Assembly (NCBI RefSeq): GCF_030264295.1
Contig: NZ_CP127173.1
Location: 2,363,501-2,427,500 of the forward strand
Direction of reading: 5' to 3'
From: Amycolatopsis nalaikhensis
Lineage (GTDB): Bacteria; Actinomycetota; Actinomycetes; Mycobacteriales; Pseudonocardiaceae
DNA length: 64,000 nt
This document shows, piece by piece, positions 17,486 through 26,651 of this stretch. Within the stretch, counting starts at the first letter, position 1, and every line of letters begins with the position of its first letter. The translations under genes and the position numbers were made by a program. Below the pieces are notes generated by a model. That model was given only the letters and a program-made list of their open reading frames with translations, searched no databases and had not been told where the DNA came from.

Positions 17486-18490
17486 ATGACCGACCGGCAA
17501 CCCGGCTCCAGAGCCGTGTCCTTCGGCCATTACCAGCCAGCCCGGGCCGTGACCAACGACGACCTCGCCGCTTCCCTGGGTATCTCGGACGCGTGGATCA
17601 CGGAGCGAGTCGGCGTCAGGACCAGGCGGCTGGCCGCGCCGGGCGATTCGGTAACCGACATGGCGGCCGCCGCGGCGGCCGGCGTTGAGCAACGCCGGCC
17701 GGTCAGCCACGGGCATCGACCTGGTGATCGTCGCGACCTGCACAGCGTTCGACCGGAAGCCCAGCATCGCCGCGCGCGTCGCCGAGCGGCTCGGGATCGC
17801 CGCGCCCGCGGTGTTCGACCTCAACGCCGCGTGCGCCGGATTCTCCTACGCCCTGGCCACCGCCGACCACGCCATCCGCGCCGGCGCAAGCCACCGCGCG
17901 ATCGTGGTCGGTGTCGACAAGATGAGCGACTTCCTGGACTGGACCGACCGCTCCACCTGCGTGATCTTCGGCGACGGAGCCGGCGCCGCGGTCGTCGAAG
18001 CCGCCGAGTCTGCCGGCGGGATCGGGCCGGTCGTTTGGGGATCGAACCCGGGCAAAGGCGGATGCATCACGCTCGAGACGGCAGGTCCGCACGACCTGCC
18101 CGCGATGTTCCGCCAGGAGGGGCCGGCGGTCTTCCGCTGGGCCACGACCGAACTGGCACCGATCGCGCGGAACGCGTGTGCTCGAGCCGGTGTCGACCCG
18201 GCGGAGCTCGCAGGGCTCGTGACGCACCAGGCCAACGTGCGGATCATCGACGCGCTCGCCCGCAAGATCGGCGCCGAAGGCGCGGTGATCGCGACCAACG
18301 TGACCGAATCGGGCAACACCTCGAGTGCGAGTATCCCGCTGGCCCTGTCGAAGCTGTTCGAGCGCGGCAAGATTCCTTCGGGCACGCCAATCCTGCTGTT
18401 CGGCTTCGGCGTGGGCTAACCTACGCCGTAGTCAGGCCAATCCCGGACTTCGGCGGCCGAACTCATGGCACCGCTCGTCGGAACGACTAA
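17486..18490 (+). pseudogene. fabH: 3-oxoacyl-ACP synthase III (FabH-like), two frameshifts
   Basis: The ATG at 17486, behind a ribosome site, starts a thiolase-fold protein. The first frame ends its sense near 17685. The next frame continues with SNAGRSATGIDLVIVATCTA and keeps all three catalytic elements: Cys in LNAACAGFSYAL, His in THQAN and Asn in SGNTSS. A TAA at 18417 truncates it at FGFGVG, and the final strand (GLTYAVVRP) continues in the first frame. FabH-like enzymes start fatty-acid or polyketide chains by condensing acyl-CoA with malonyl-ACP. The intact active site suggests recent inactivation, or base-calling errors. No ACP or biosynthetic partner is adjacent. Confidence 0.8.
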
Positions 18491-18701
18491 TGAACCGCGT
18501 TCACCGCGCGACGGGCCAACTCAGCGGACGTGCGTTCGCTCGGTGAGCTCCACCTGCGTGGTTTACCACCGCCCGCGTCCGCCAGGACGAAACTTTTGCA
18601 GATGCCGAGTGCCGTGGCTTCGCAGATGTGGATGCCACATCAGCCGAGGGCAGCGCGTCGGCCGGGCTGTCGATGACGCTCTGATCGTCGCCCGGTCCAG
18701 A

Positions 18702-19247
18702 TCAGACGCGACCGGCCGTCGCGCCTGTTTCCCGCCTGGGCAGGTTGGCGGCCGAGGACACCGTCCTCATTGCTGCTCGCAGGAGCCGCGCGATCTGCAG
18801 GGGGCTCCATCCGGTGCGAGCAGCCAGCTCGGTGACCGCGCAGTGGTCCACGGCGACCGACCACAGCGCGGCGCGCTGACGGGGCGGCAGCAGCGTCACT
18901 TCGTCGAGCAGGGTCGCGTCGCGCAGCGCCGCCTCCAAGCGCGCCCGGTCGATCCGCTGCTCCAGCTCGGCCCGCAACGCGATCAGGATCCGCGCCCGCA
19001 CCCGCCGCTCGGCGGCCCTCCCCACCGGCGTGTCCAGGCCCGGACACGCCTGATTCACTCCCGGCTGCGCGCAGAGCAGGCGCCGGCACAGCGCGACGCT
19101 CGGTCGCCGGGAAAGGCCGGTTTGCCGGGCGACCCGGTAGACCAGCGTCAGCATCCGCCCCGGCAGGTCGGCGTCGGCTGAGCCCCAGGCCGGCGCGGTG
19201 TCGGTTCGAGCCGCCGGGGCCGGCCGGGTGCGGCGTTGGGGCGTCAT
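18702..19247 (-). CDS. Sigma-70 region 4-like HTH protein
   Basis: A 181-residue basic protein. The C-terminal part (about 105-165) reads as a sigma-70 region 4: TLLPPRQRAALW, then AVTELAARTGWSPLQIARLL as the helix-turn-helix. The N-terminal half is arginine-rich and contains Cys residues (SVALCRRLLCAQPG) but no clear region 2, so it may be a sigma-like accessory regulator rather than a full sigma factor. Its ATG overlaps the TGA of the small upstream gene (ATGA), so the two form an operon. Confidence 0.6.
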   Translation of the reverse strand: MTPQRRTRPAPAARTDTAPAWGSADADLPGRMLTLVYRVARQTGLSRRPSVALCRRLLCAQPGVNQACPGLDTPVGRAAERRVRARILIALRAELEQRIDRARLEAALRDATLLDEVTLLPPRQRAALWSVAVDHCAVTELAARTGWSPLQIARLLRAAMRTVSSAANLPRRETGATAGRV

Positions 19248-19444
19248 CGGTGCGCTCCGGCGCCGGCCCGGCCGTCCGGTCGTGGTGCGGACCGGGGCGA
19301 ATCGGCGGGCACGTGGGTCAACAACCAGACGAGCTCGGCGGCGTCGATGAGGCCGGCGTCCGCTGCGCGAATCCAGGCTGCGGCAGCCCGTCGGGCGAAC
19401 TCTCGTGTGCCGACCGGTTTCGTCGAATCTCGGACGGTGTTCAT
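19244..19444 (-). CDS. Small hypothetical protein upstream of the sigma-like gene
   Basis: A 66-residue protein. Its core (REFARRAAAAWIRAADAGLI, DAAELVWLLTH) is helical and of natural composition. The ATG at 19444 is chosen over upstream read-through. The stop overlaps the next start by four bases, so it is translationally coupled to the region 4-like protein. Function unknown. Confidence 0.55.
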   Translation of the reverse strand: MNTVRDSTKPVGTREFARRAAAAWIRAADAGLIDAAELVWLLTHVPADSPRSAPRPDGRAGAGAHR

Positions 19445-19586
19445 CAGCGGCTCCCCGATGGACGAGTCGTAGGTATTCGGCCACCGGGGTCCTGGGTTGC
19501 CGTGAGCGCGCTCCCGCTGAGGGAATCGTAACCCTGCGCGGCACCCGCCGCAGCGAGCGAGCAGCACACCAAACGAAGAACACCGA

Positions 19587-19916
19587 TCACGAGGCCTGGG
19601 CAGTTCTTGCGGACGGCCCGCGCTCACCTCTGCCACATCGCTGTCGAACGCTGCGCCCCGGGTACCCCGCTCTGTCCGCAGGCATCCCGGGACCGCGGCC
19701 GCCTCCCCAGGTGCCCTGCGACCGCACAGCTGGCTCTTTTCGACGACGTCCTTCGCCTCCGTCCTTGACCTTCGCCCCGGCCTGCTTCAAGCCGCTCGCG
19801 CTTGCTTCTGCGCCGCCTTCCGGCTTCCGCCGCCCGTAGCCAGCACCCCTCTCGACTGCTTGCTCGGCCTTGGCCTGCAGTTCTGCTGCTCGTTTCGGCC
19901 TCGTCACCAATGACAT
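19587..19916 (-). pseudogene. CsbD-like stress protein, C-terminus probably shifted
   Basis: After the ATG at 19916 the sequence AAELQAKAEQAVERGAGYGR and ASGLKQAGAKVKDGGE follows the CsbD pattern (K-A-E-E-L-x-G-K-A-x-E-x-x-G, then L-K-Q-A-G-x-K-V-K-D). CsbD proteins are small general-stress proteins that normally end just after this point. Here an arginine/glycine-rich tail of about 50 codons follows, which suggests the natural stop was lost by a frameshift. Confidence 0.5.
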
Positions 19917-20154
19917 AGCCGCTGCGCCACTGACCGCCGCACCCCCATACACGCCGTCATCTCAACGTTCAGCACATTGCCGCTGAACCCGGACGGGTGG
20001 CAGCGGCCACGCCGGCCCGCACCGCAAACCCGACACTTGCGGCTAGGCCATTCAGGCGAACATCGCCCCCAAGGTGAGGGAGGCAGGACTCCTCAACCGC
20101 GACGCCGGGGAAGTACGTGTGGTGTCCTGCGTAGACGGGTAAGGTGGGTGAAGC

Positions 20155-20442
20155 ATGCAAGGCGAGCTACCAGAACCAACACAACGGGCCGAGTGGTTGC
20201 GGCTGCACCAGAAGAACATCGACGCGCACACCGCCGGCGTGGCCGCGGCTAGAGCGAAAGCGCCGGCGGCGAATCCACACCCAGTGGGCACCGACGAGCG
20301 CTACTGGTGGCGCGAGGGCTACCACGGCCGAAAGTTCACGCCGTTGACCACAGAGCAGATCCTCGTCCGCATGTGCGCCACCAGCGCCGGGGGGACGAAT
20401 ACGCCCGATCGTAGCGAGCGGTCACCGCTGGGACCCGCGTAG
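20155..20442 (+). CDS. Hypothetical protein
   Basis: A 95-codon frame with a natural N-terminal two thirds (EWLRLHQKNIDAHTAGVAAA, RYWWREGYHG). GGTGAAG precedes the ATG. Its last 120 bases overlap the end of the convergent membrane-protein gene, so one of the two C-termini is probably not real. No family is recognised. Confidence 0.45.
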   Translation: MQGELPEPTQRAEWLRLHQKNIDAHTAGVAAARAKAPAANPHPVGTDERYWWREGYHGRKFTPLTTEQILVRMCATSAGGTNTPDRSERSPLGPA

Positions 20443-20765
20443 GGCCAAAGAGACGTCGCCGCCCGGGGCCTTACGTGCCCCGATCGATGTGCTGGAGCCG
20501 CGCCAAGCCGCTCAGTCCACCGTACGGCGATCAGAAGCCACAGAATGGCCGCGGTCCCGTCATTGAGCGGGATCGCGATCTTGTCGCTTCCCAGTGTGAA
20601 AAGATCTCGCAACCCGAGGGACACACCGGGTGCCCAGCTGCCGATGAACGACACGAAGCCGTTGCGCGGGTTGGCTTCGGCGAGCACCAAGACGATGTGC
20701 GCCGCCAGCACCACCGCGAACAGCCCGCACCCGAAGCTGATCACCATAGTCACCCATCGGACCAC
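20319..20765 (-). CDS. Small two-helix membrane protein
   Basis: From a GTG at 20765 the sequence runs VVRWVTMVISFGCGLFAVVL into a first helix, then NPRNGFVSFIGSWAPGVSLG, RDLFTLGSDKIAIPLNDGTA and a second helix AAILWLLIAVRW. Similar short actinobacterial membrane proteins end soon after the second helix. Here the frame runs on another 50 polar codons, perhaps through a small C-terminal shift. Function unknown. Confidence 0.6.
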   Translation of the reverse strand: MVRWVTMVISFGCGLFAVVLAAHIVLVLAEANPRNGFVSFIGSWAPGVSLGLRDLFTLGSDKIAIPLNDGTAAILWLLIAVRWTERLGAAPAHRSGHVRPRAATSLWPYAGPSGDRSLRSGVFVPPALVAHMRTRICSVVNGVNFRPW

Positions 20766-20867
20766 ACCCACGCACCCGGCATGGCTGCCGACGATCTCGT
20801 CCCGCACCTCGTACCGCGGAGGGACTGGTCTCTACGGATCAGGAATCGTCCTAGCAGGAGTGCTCCT

Positions 20868-20891
20868 CGTGCACGCGCGCGCGTGCACGTG
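20868..20891. repeat. Perfectly alternating purine/pyrimidine palindrome
   Basis: A 20-bp perfect palindrome at 20869-20888 (half-site GTGCACGCGC), inside 24 bases of strictly alternating pyrimidine and purine. It lies about 100 bp upstream of the small membrane-protein gene that starts at 20765 on the minus strand. Confidence 0.8.
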
Positions 20892-20994
20892 GAGCGGGGT
20901 ATGTCCCGGCGGCCGTCCACGTGGCCACGCCTCGGCGCGTAGCGGCCGGCGATCCAGGTTGCCCGTCGGCAATGGATACTCCCGCGCCCCTGGC

Positions 20995-21156
20995 TCAGCG
21001 GCGGGCGTTCAGGGCGCCGCGTTTGACGATACCGGCCACGCCCGTCGCGACGAACAGGACGGCTCCCACGATGACCAGCCAAAAAAGCCCCTTGACCACC
21101 ATTCCGAGCACCACCAGAGCCACCCAGACAACCAGCAACCCGACCAAGGAACCCAT
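20995..21156 (-). CDS. Small hydrophobic two-helix protein (53 residues)
   Basis: The ATG at 21156 is preceded by GGAAGGAG. The product is 53 residues: a first helix (GSLVGLLVVWVALVVLGMVV), a short KGLFW turn, a second helix (LVIVGAVLFVATGVAGIV) and a basic end (KRGALNARR). The strong ribosome site and the amphipathic end argue that it is real. Very short hydrophobic proteins of this type are widespread in actinobacteria but have no assigned function. It lies near the kup gene but on the opposite strand. Confidence 0.7.
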   Translation of the reverse strand: MGSLVGLLVVWVALVVLGMVVKGLFWLVIVGAVLFVATGVAGIVKRGALNARR

Positions 21157-21329
21157 GATCACTCCTTCCGACGTCGGTCCGGACGGAACAACGCATACCC
21201 GCCCTCCCGGCGCTTCACGCTTCGACAGGGTGGTCGCACTCTCAGCGTCCTCTCAGGACGTTCCGAGATGGGCTGCCGGAAACAGGTCCGCGCCGCCGTC
21301 CTCCCGGAAGGCGGCGCGGACCAGAACTG

Positions 21330-21657
21330 TTACAGGTGATAGAAGTCGCTGTAGCGGTCGGGCGAGTACCAGACCTCGCCGGTGTTCAGGTCGACCACGA
21401 TCCGGTAGGCGTCCCGGTACGCCCCGCACGCCCGCGGGTAGACGTCGCACTCCTGGAACGAGTCACCACTGGGCAACTGCCCATCGTTGTTGTAGCAGGT
21501 CCCCGCCGGTGACGCCGAGCCGCACTGAAGGCAGCCAGGTCCAGGGGATCGCCGGGATCGACGGCGAGAGCCGTGGCGGTGCCGCGGACGGCGACGAGCA
21601 GCCGGCCACGGCAGCGATCAGAACCCCGGCGGCGATCGCAGTGGTGATTTCTCGCAC
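21330..21657 (-). pseudogene. Ribonuclease-like lipoprotein, frameshifted
   Basis: A GTG at 21657 starts a lipoprotein signal with an AVAGC lipobox. The frame changes near 21530. The C-terminal part then has four cysteines and ends in FQECDVYPRACGAYRDAYRI, VVDLNTGEVWYSPDRYSDFY and a final HL. This matches the end of microbial guanyl-specific ribonucleases (barnase/RNase Sa type), with the Glu of QECD and Arg of YRDAYRI in place. The position where these enzymes have catalytic His (DHY) reads DRY. So the copy is both frameshifted and changed at the active site. It is divergent from kup. Confidence 0.6.
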
Positions 21658-21883
21658 GGCGACCTCCGTCCTGCCCGCGGCCTCTTGACGACGATTCAGG
21701 ATGGCTCGCCGTCGCCGCGGACTCCCGGCGGGCAGACGCCGGACCCGATCCCCGGGCACTCCCCAGGATCGTCGGCAACCTACGGCACAGCCGACCCGAA
21801 CACCGATGCCACGCCACAGCCTCACGGTGTCCCGCGGCGGGTTCTGCGCGGTCCCGGTGGCCAGGGCGGGCACACTGACCGGA

Positions 21884-23818
21884 GTGAGCTCTGAGCAGAA
21901 CGAAACCAAGCCGTCCCCGCGCGACACCGGGCGCCCTCCGCAGCCAGCGGCGGTGACGCTGGCCCTGGGGGCGCTCGGGGTGGTGTTCGGGGACATCGGC
22001 ACCAGCCCGCTGTACGCGCTGCAAACCGTGTTCTCGATCGACAACGGCGCGGTGCGGCCGGTGCCCGGCGACGTCTACGGCGTGCTGTCGCTGGTCTTCT
22101 GGTCGATCCTGCTCGTCGTGTCGGTGAAGTACGTGCTCTTCGTCATGCGCGCCGACAACGACGGCGAGGGCGGCATCCTGGCGCTGGCCGCGCTCATCCG
22201 GCGGCGGGTCCCCGGCCGGGCCCGGCTGGCCGGGCTGGCGACGCTGCTGGGGGTGGTGGGCGCGTCGCTGTTCTTCGGCGACAGCGTCATCACACCCGCC
22301 ATCTCCGTGCTGTCCGCGGTCGAGGGCATCGACGTCGTCGCCTCCAGCATCCGCGACGCCATCCTGCCCATCGCCGCGGTCATCCTCATCGTGCTGTTCC
22401 TCGCGCAGCGGTTCGGCACCCACCGGGTGGGCCGGCTGTTCGGCCCCGTGATGCTGCTGTGGTTCCTGACATTGGCGGTGCTCGGCCTGCCGCACATCCT
22501 CCAGCGCCCGGCGATCTTGCGGAGCCTCTTACCCACCTATGGCGTCGGCTTCGTGTTCGAGCACCCGTTCGTCGCGTTCATCGCGATGGGCGCCGTGGTG
22601 CTGGCCATCACCGGCGCCGAGGCGCTGTACGCCGACATGGGGCACTTCGGCCGCCCGCCGATCCGGCGGGCCTGGTTCGCCGTCGTGTTCCCCGCGCTGA
22701 CGCTGAACTACCTCGGCCAGGGAGCCCTGATCCTGGGACAGCCTGACGCCGTGCGCAACCCGTTCTACCTGCTCGTCCCGAGCTGGGCGCAGATCCCGAT
22801 GGTCGTGCTGGCGACCTTCGCCACCGTGATCGCGTCCCAGGCGGTCATCTCCGGCGCGTTCTCGGTGACCCGGCAGGCGATGCGGCTGGGCTTCCTGCCG
22901 CACCTGACGGTCCGGCACACCTCGGCACAGGAGAGCGGTCAGATCTACGTGCCCGGGGTGAACTGGCTGCTGATGGGCGCTGTGCTCGTCCTGATGGTCA
23001 CATTCGGCTCCTCGGCTTCGCTGGCCACCGCCTACGGGGTGGCCGTGACCGGCACGCTGCTGCTGACCACCGCACTGTTCCTGATCCTGGCCGGCGCTGT
23101 GTGGCAGTGGCCGTGGTGGCGGCTGGTGCTGGTGGCCGTGGTCTTCGGGGGCGTCGAGCTGACCTTCTTCGCCGCCAACCTGACCAAGGTCGTGCACGGC
23201 GGCTGGCTGCCGCTGCTGCTGGGCGGGGTGGCCGTCACGACCATGCTGGTGTGGCAGCGCGGGCGCCGCCTCGTCACCGCCCGGCGCACCGAAACCGAAG
23301 GCCGGCTGTCGGACTTCGTCGACCGGCTGCGCGACGACCCGCCCACGCGGGTGCCGGGCACCGCGGTGTTCCCGCACCCGACGAAAGAGACCGTGCCCCT
23401 GGCATTACGCGCCAACGCCGAGTTCAACGGCGTCGTGCACGAACACGTCGTGATCGTCTCCGTGGTCTTCGAAAACGTGCCGCACGTGTCCCGTAACGAG
23501 CGCCTCGCCGTCGACTCCCTGTCCCACGCCCACGACGGCATCGTGCACCTGTCGGTCCGGTTCGGCTTCCACGACGACGCGAACATCCCCGCGGCGCTGC
23601 GCGACGCGTTCATGCTCACCACCGAACTCGAGACCGACCTGGACAACGCGTTCTACTTCCTGTCCAAGGTCACCATCGAGCAGGGGCCGCCCGGCGGCAT
23701 GCCCCGGTGGCAGAAACGGCTGTTCATCGGGCTGGCGCACAACGCCGCCTCCCAGGCGGCCGCGTTCCGGCTGCCGGTCGACCGCACGGTCGTGATGGGG
23801 ACCACGATCGAGCTGTAG
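21884..23818 (+). CDS. kup: KUP potassium uptake protein
   Basis: A 644-residue K+/H+ symporter of the KUP/HAK family, the expected length. Hallmarks are ALGALGVVFGDIGTSPLYAL at the N-terminus, DNDGEGGILAL, FFGDSVITPAISVLSAVEG, AEALYADMGHFG and VTRQAMRLGFLP, followed by about twelve membrane spans and a soluble C-terminal domain. The start is the GTG at 21884; upstream in-frame codons are proline/arginine read-through. It stands alone with a hairpin behind it. Together with the kdpA remnant and the APC permeases it makes this stretch rich in cation or amino-acid transporter genes. Confidence 0.95.
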   Translation: MSSEQNETKPSPRDTGRPPQPAAVTLALGALGVVFGDIGTSPLYALQTVFSIDNGAVRPVPGDVYGVLSLVFWSILLVVSVKYVLFVMRADNDGEGGILALAALIRRRVPGRARLAGLATLLGVVGASLFFGDSVITPAISVLSAVEGIDVVASSIRDAILPIAAVILIVLFLAQRFGTHRVGRLFGPVMLLWFLTLAVLGLPHILQRPAILRSLLPTYGVGFVFEHPFVAFIAMGAVVLAITGAEALYADMGHFGRPPIRRAWFAVVFPALTLNYLGQGALILGQPDAVRNPFYLLVPSWAQIPMVVLATFATVIASQAVISGAFSVTRQAMRLGFLPHLTVRHTSAQESGQIYVPGVNWLLMGAVLVLMVTFGSSASLATAYGVAVTGTLLLTTALFLILAGAVWQWPWWRLVLVAVVFGGVELTFFAANLTKVVHGGWLPLLLGGVAVTTMLVWQRGRRLVTARRTETEGRLSDFVDRLRDDPPTRVPGTAVFPHPTKETVPLALRANAEFNGVVHEHVVIVSVVFENVPHVSRNERLAVDSLSHAHDGIVHLSVRFGFHDDANIPAALRDAFMLTTELETDLDNAFYFLSKVTIEQGPPGGMPRWQKRLFIGLAHNAASQAAAFRLPVDRTVVMGTTIEL

Positions 23819-23845
23819 AACCCTTCGTCGCCTGACGGCCCCGCC

Positions 23846-23883
23846 CTGCGCAGGACCGGCGACCCCGAGCCAGTCCTGCGCAG
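23846..23883 (+). terminator. Hairpin after kup
   Basis: An 11-bp perfect inverted repeat (CTGCGCAGGAC / GTCCTGCGCAG) with a 16-base loop lies 28 bases after the kup stop. It has no T-run, and fits a GC-rich actinobacterial terminator. Confidence 0.6.
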
Positions 23884-24013
23884 CCGGTTGACGCCGCACC
23901 GGCCAACGTCCGGGGTCGGTAAATCACCCGCAGAGTGAGCGGTCTGCACGGACTGCTCGGGTACGAGGCCCCTACGTCCAGCCCCAGGCACGTTGGACAT
24001 AGGGGTGTTGGAC

Positions 24014-24215
24014 ATGGATTCGCACGTGCTTGTGGTTGCCGATGTGTCGTGCAGCCCGGAGAACGCCGTGGAGTTCGGCCAGGTCCTGCGGGAGTTCGCT
24101 GCCGCGTGCCGTGAAGAATCGGGTTGTCTTTCCTATGACGTGTTCCGCTCCGAGGACTCGCCCGAGCGGTACGTGAGCATCGCGGCCGAGCGCCACGCCC
24201 CGGGCCGTTCGGGTG
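24014..24215 (+). pseudogene. ABM-domain monooxygenase, truncated
   Basis: The ATG at 24014, with AGGGGTG upstream, starts a ferredoxin-like antibiotic-biosynthesis-monooxygenase domain. Visible are VLREFAAACREESGCLSYDV and FRSEDSPERYVSIAAE. ABM proteins are about 95-100 residues. Here the sense ends after about 62, where the second half (the helix with the H-x-x-S-x-H-F-type region) should follow. The frame then enters sequence antisense to a kdpA remnant, so a rearrangement cut the gene. Confidence 0.65.
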
Positions 24216-24239
24216 CGTCTCGGCCCACCACACATGAGG

Positions 24240-24714
24240 GCGAGCACGCCGGACCACAGCGCACCCATCACCGACAGCAGGACGTAGCTAGGGTTCTCGG
24301 AGGGATGCGCGGAGTTGGCGTTGCAGATGCCGCCGACGTTGGCGCCGAGCTCCTCGATGGCCCCCTGGCCGCCGACGGCGCGAGCGCGGTAGTGCTGCTC
24401 GAGCCGTCGATGTTCGTGACCGCGACACCGGACTTCAGGCTCTGCACCGTGCCCAGCGCGACGAGCACGATCGCGAACAGGAACGAGAAGCCGAGCACAC
24501 CGGAGGCGTGGGTTTTCCAGTGCTGTTCGGTGCCCGGGTCGACCCGCACGATCTTGTCGACGGCCTTCTCCAGCCGCCAGTGCTTCGTGCTGGTGAAGAC
24601 CTTGGCCATGTAGTCACCCAGCGGCCGGTACACCACGGCCAGGGCGAGCGGCAGGAGGCCGGCTGTCCCAGGCCTGCCCACGTCGAGGACGCCGAAACTC
24701 GTCCGGTTTGACAA
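24240..24714 (-). pseudogene. kdpA: KdpA (K+-transporting ATPase subunit A) remnant
   Basis: The reverse strand encodes LALAVVYRPLGDYMAKVFTS, KIVRVDPGTEQHWKTHASGV and a helix, then after a frameshift near 24380 GAIEELGANVGGICNANSAH followed by PSENP. These are the N-terminal helix and the first selectivity-filter region of KdpA, where the usual GTNGGGFFNANSAHP is altered. Only the first quarter of the roughly 560-residue protein remains, no kdpB/C is present, and the 3' side runs into the ABM fragment. It is certainly non-functional. Confidence 0.75.
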
Positions 24715-24934
24715 TCACGTAGGGCGCCCCGGAGTGAGCGGCGTCACGAAACATCAGGAACAACCCGGCGTCCGTCAACGTCGGATCCTCGTGGGGCCGC
24801 TCGACGTCCACAGCGGACATGGTCACAACTGGGAATCGCCGTCGTGAACGACTGGCATCGACCGCGGCGCCGGGGCCACCCTTGACCGATCACGGATCCG
24901 GCACCCGAGCCGGACGCCACACCCGGGAGTTCCC

Positions 24935-25174
24935 TTGGCAGCCGACCCCGACATCCGTTCCACCGAAAGCATTCCCCGGCCCACGACCGGCAACGTCCGT
25001 GTCAGCCACAGCAGCCACGACGGCGCGATCGCCGTCGTGGTGAGCCTCGACGGGCACGTCCGCGACCTGCGCCTCACCCCGGCAGCGACCCAACGCCCCG
25101 CCGACCAGCTCGCCCAGGACATCCTCGACTGCATCCACGCGGCGCAGGGCCTGTTCCCCACGCCCGACGCGTGA
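24935..25174 (+). CDS. YbaB/EbfC-like small protein
   Basis: A 79-residue protein starting at a TTG, with GNVRVSHSSHDGAIAVVVSL, DGHVRDLRLTPAATQRPADQ and a final helix LAQDILDCIHAAQG. The pattern V-D-x-x-G-x-V-x-D-L-R-L-x-P-x-A is that of the YbaB/EbfC nucleoid-associated family, which Pseudonocardiaceae often carry as partners of secreted or WXG-type genes. The usual N-terminal helix is missing or very short. Confidence 0.6.
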   Translation: MAADPDIRSTESIPRPTTGNVRVSHSSHDGAIAVVVSLDGHVRDLRLTPAATQRPADQLAQDILDCIHAAQGLFPTPDA

Positions 25175-25207
25175 CAGAACCCGGGACGGCGTCGTCCTGG
25201 GCTCCCG

Positions 25208-26582
25208 TTAACCGACCGGTGTTTCCCGCGGCTCAGGCGGAACCGCGTCCGGCAGACCACCGCGTCCGAGTCGCGCCGCAGCGCCCGGGCCGGCACCGCA
25301 CCACGCTGGTTCTGCAGCACGCGCAGCCACCAATGTGCCGGCTCGGCCTCGGCGATCAGCACGAACACGTGCCGGTCCCCCACCCCGTGCAGGTGCTCGA
25401 CCAGCGGCTCGCCGATCCGGCGCCGCTCGTCGTGCAGCTGCACCAGCGGCACGTCCGGATGCCAGCGCGTCCCGGCTGAGGCGGGAGACCGGGTGCACCG
25501 GGACGACCACCAGCGACCCGGTCCGTCCGGGGCGGCGCCGGCGTCCGGCCGAGTTCGAGGCGGTCGCCGATCGCGAACAGCGGCACCAGCGTGTTCAGGT
25601 CGCGGTCGGACGCGATGAGCAGCAGCGCCGACGAGCTGGCGAGGAAGTCGACGCCGCAGCGGTAGACCTGGCGTTCGGCCCGCAGCGCGAACACGTGCGG
25701 CGGGTTGTTGTGCTTGGCGAGCAGCTGCGCGAGCACCGGGAGGCCGCCGAACGACGTGTTCGCCGCCAGCACGAGCAGCACCACCGTCGAGAACTGCACG
25801 GCACGGAACCCGAAGCCGTCGCCCAGCGACGCCGTGGTGACCTGGGACAGCACGGTCACGCCGTCGACCGGGTGGATCGATAACTTCTCGATCAGCGTCG
25901 CGATACCAGGAGCATGACCGCGAGCAGCGCGCCCAGGGCGATCTCGGACCGCTGGGTCCGCCGGACCCGCGGCTTGCGGAACGACGGGACCGCGTTGGCG
26001 ATCGACTCGACACCAGCGCGGCACGGCCGTTTGCGAAGCCTTGAGCAGCAGCAGAATCCCGATGGACTGCAGGCGCCGGACATGCCCAGGCGTGATCGTC
26101 GCGACCGCGGTTCCGTCCGCGGCAGGCCGGCCGCGACGACGGTGTGGATCGCGCCGGCGAAGATGACGGTGGGCGCGATGAACACGCTGGCGCTTTCGGC
26201 GCTCCCGCGCAGGTTCACCCCGGTGACCAGCGCCAGCACGCCGAGTCACAGCCAGAGCGTGTAGGGCGGCAACTCGGGGAACGCCGACGTCAGCGCAGCC
26301 ACCCCGGCTGACGCCGTACGCACCGCCGCCGTCCGGGAACGCGGCGATCACCTGCCGGTAGGACAACGTCAGGACGCCGACCAGCAGCGCGATGCCCAGC
26401 GTCACCGTCACCGTGAAGCCGAGCCCGGCGCTGCCAGCCACGGCCAGCACGATGACGATGGCTTCGGGGCCATACGCCGCCGACGTCATCGCGTCCAGGA
26501 CGGCGCCCAGGCCGCCGACCACCGACAGCCAGTGCCGGTCGGCCTTCTCGGCGACTTCCGGGTTCATCAAGAAGATCGTCAC
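25208..26582 (-). pseudogene. APC-family permease, multiply disrupted
   Basis: Reading from the ATG at 26582 gives a convincing start (AEKADRHWLSVVGGLGAVLD, AYGPEAIVIVLAVAGSAGLG, SYRQVIAAFPDGGGAYGVS). A deletion follows. Then TSAFPELPPYTLWL is interrupted by a TGA, and VNLRGSAESASVFIAPTVIF, GVESIANAVPSFRKP and AANTSFGGLPVLAQLLAKHN appear in different frames. The end (VFVLIAEAEPAHWWLRVLQN) is in yet another frame. The order matches the intact APC permease at 27198, so this is a decayed relative with at least one stop, one deletion and several frameshifts. Confidence 0.8.
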
Positions 26583-26651
26583 ATCGCCGAGGCGGCGGTC
26601 GCGCTGGACCGGGCCATTGCGGTGTCGACGCCTCCCTGACGCCGCACCAGG

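Noticed and set aside
21386..22495. 369-codon minus-strand frame across the start of kup
   Set aside because: Shadow of kup; only the separate ribonuclease-like frame at 21330-21657 has real protein sequence.
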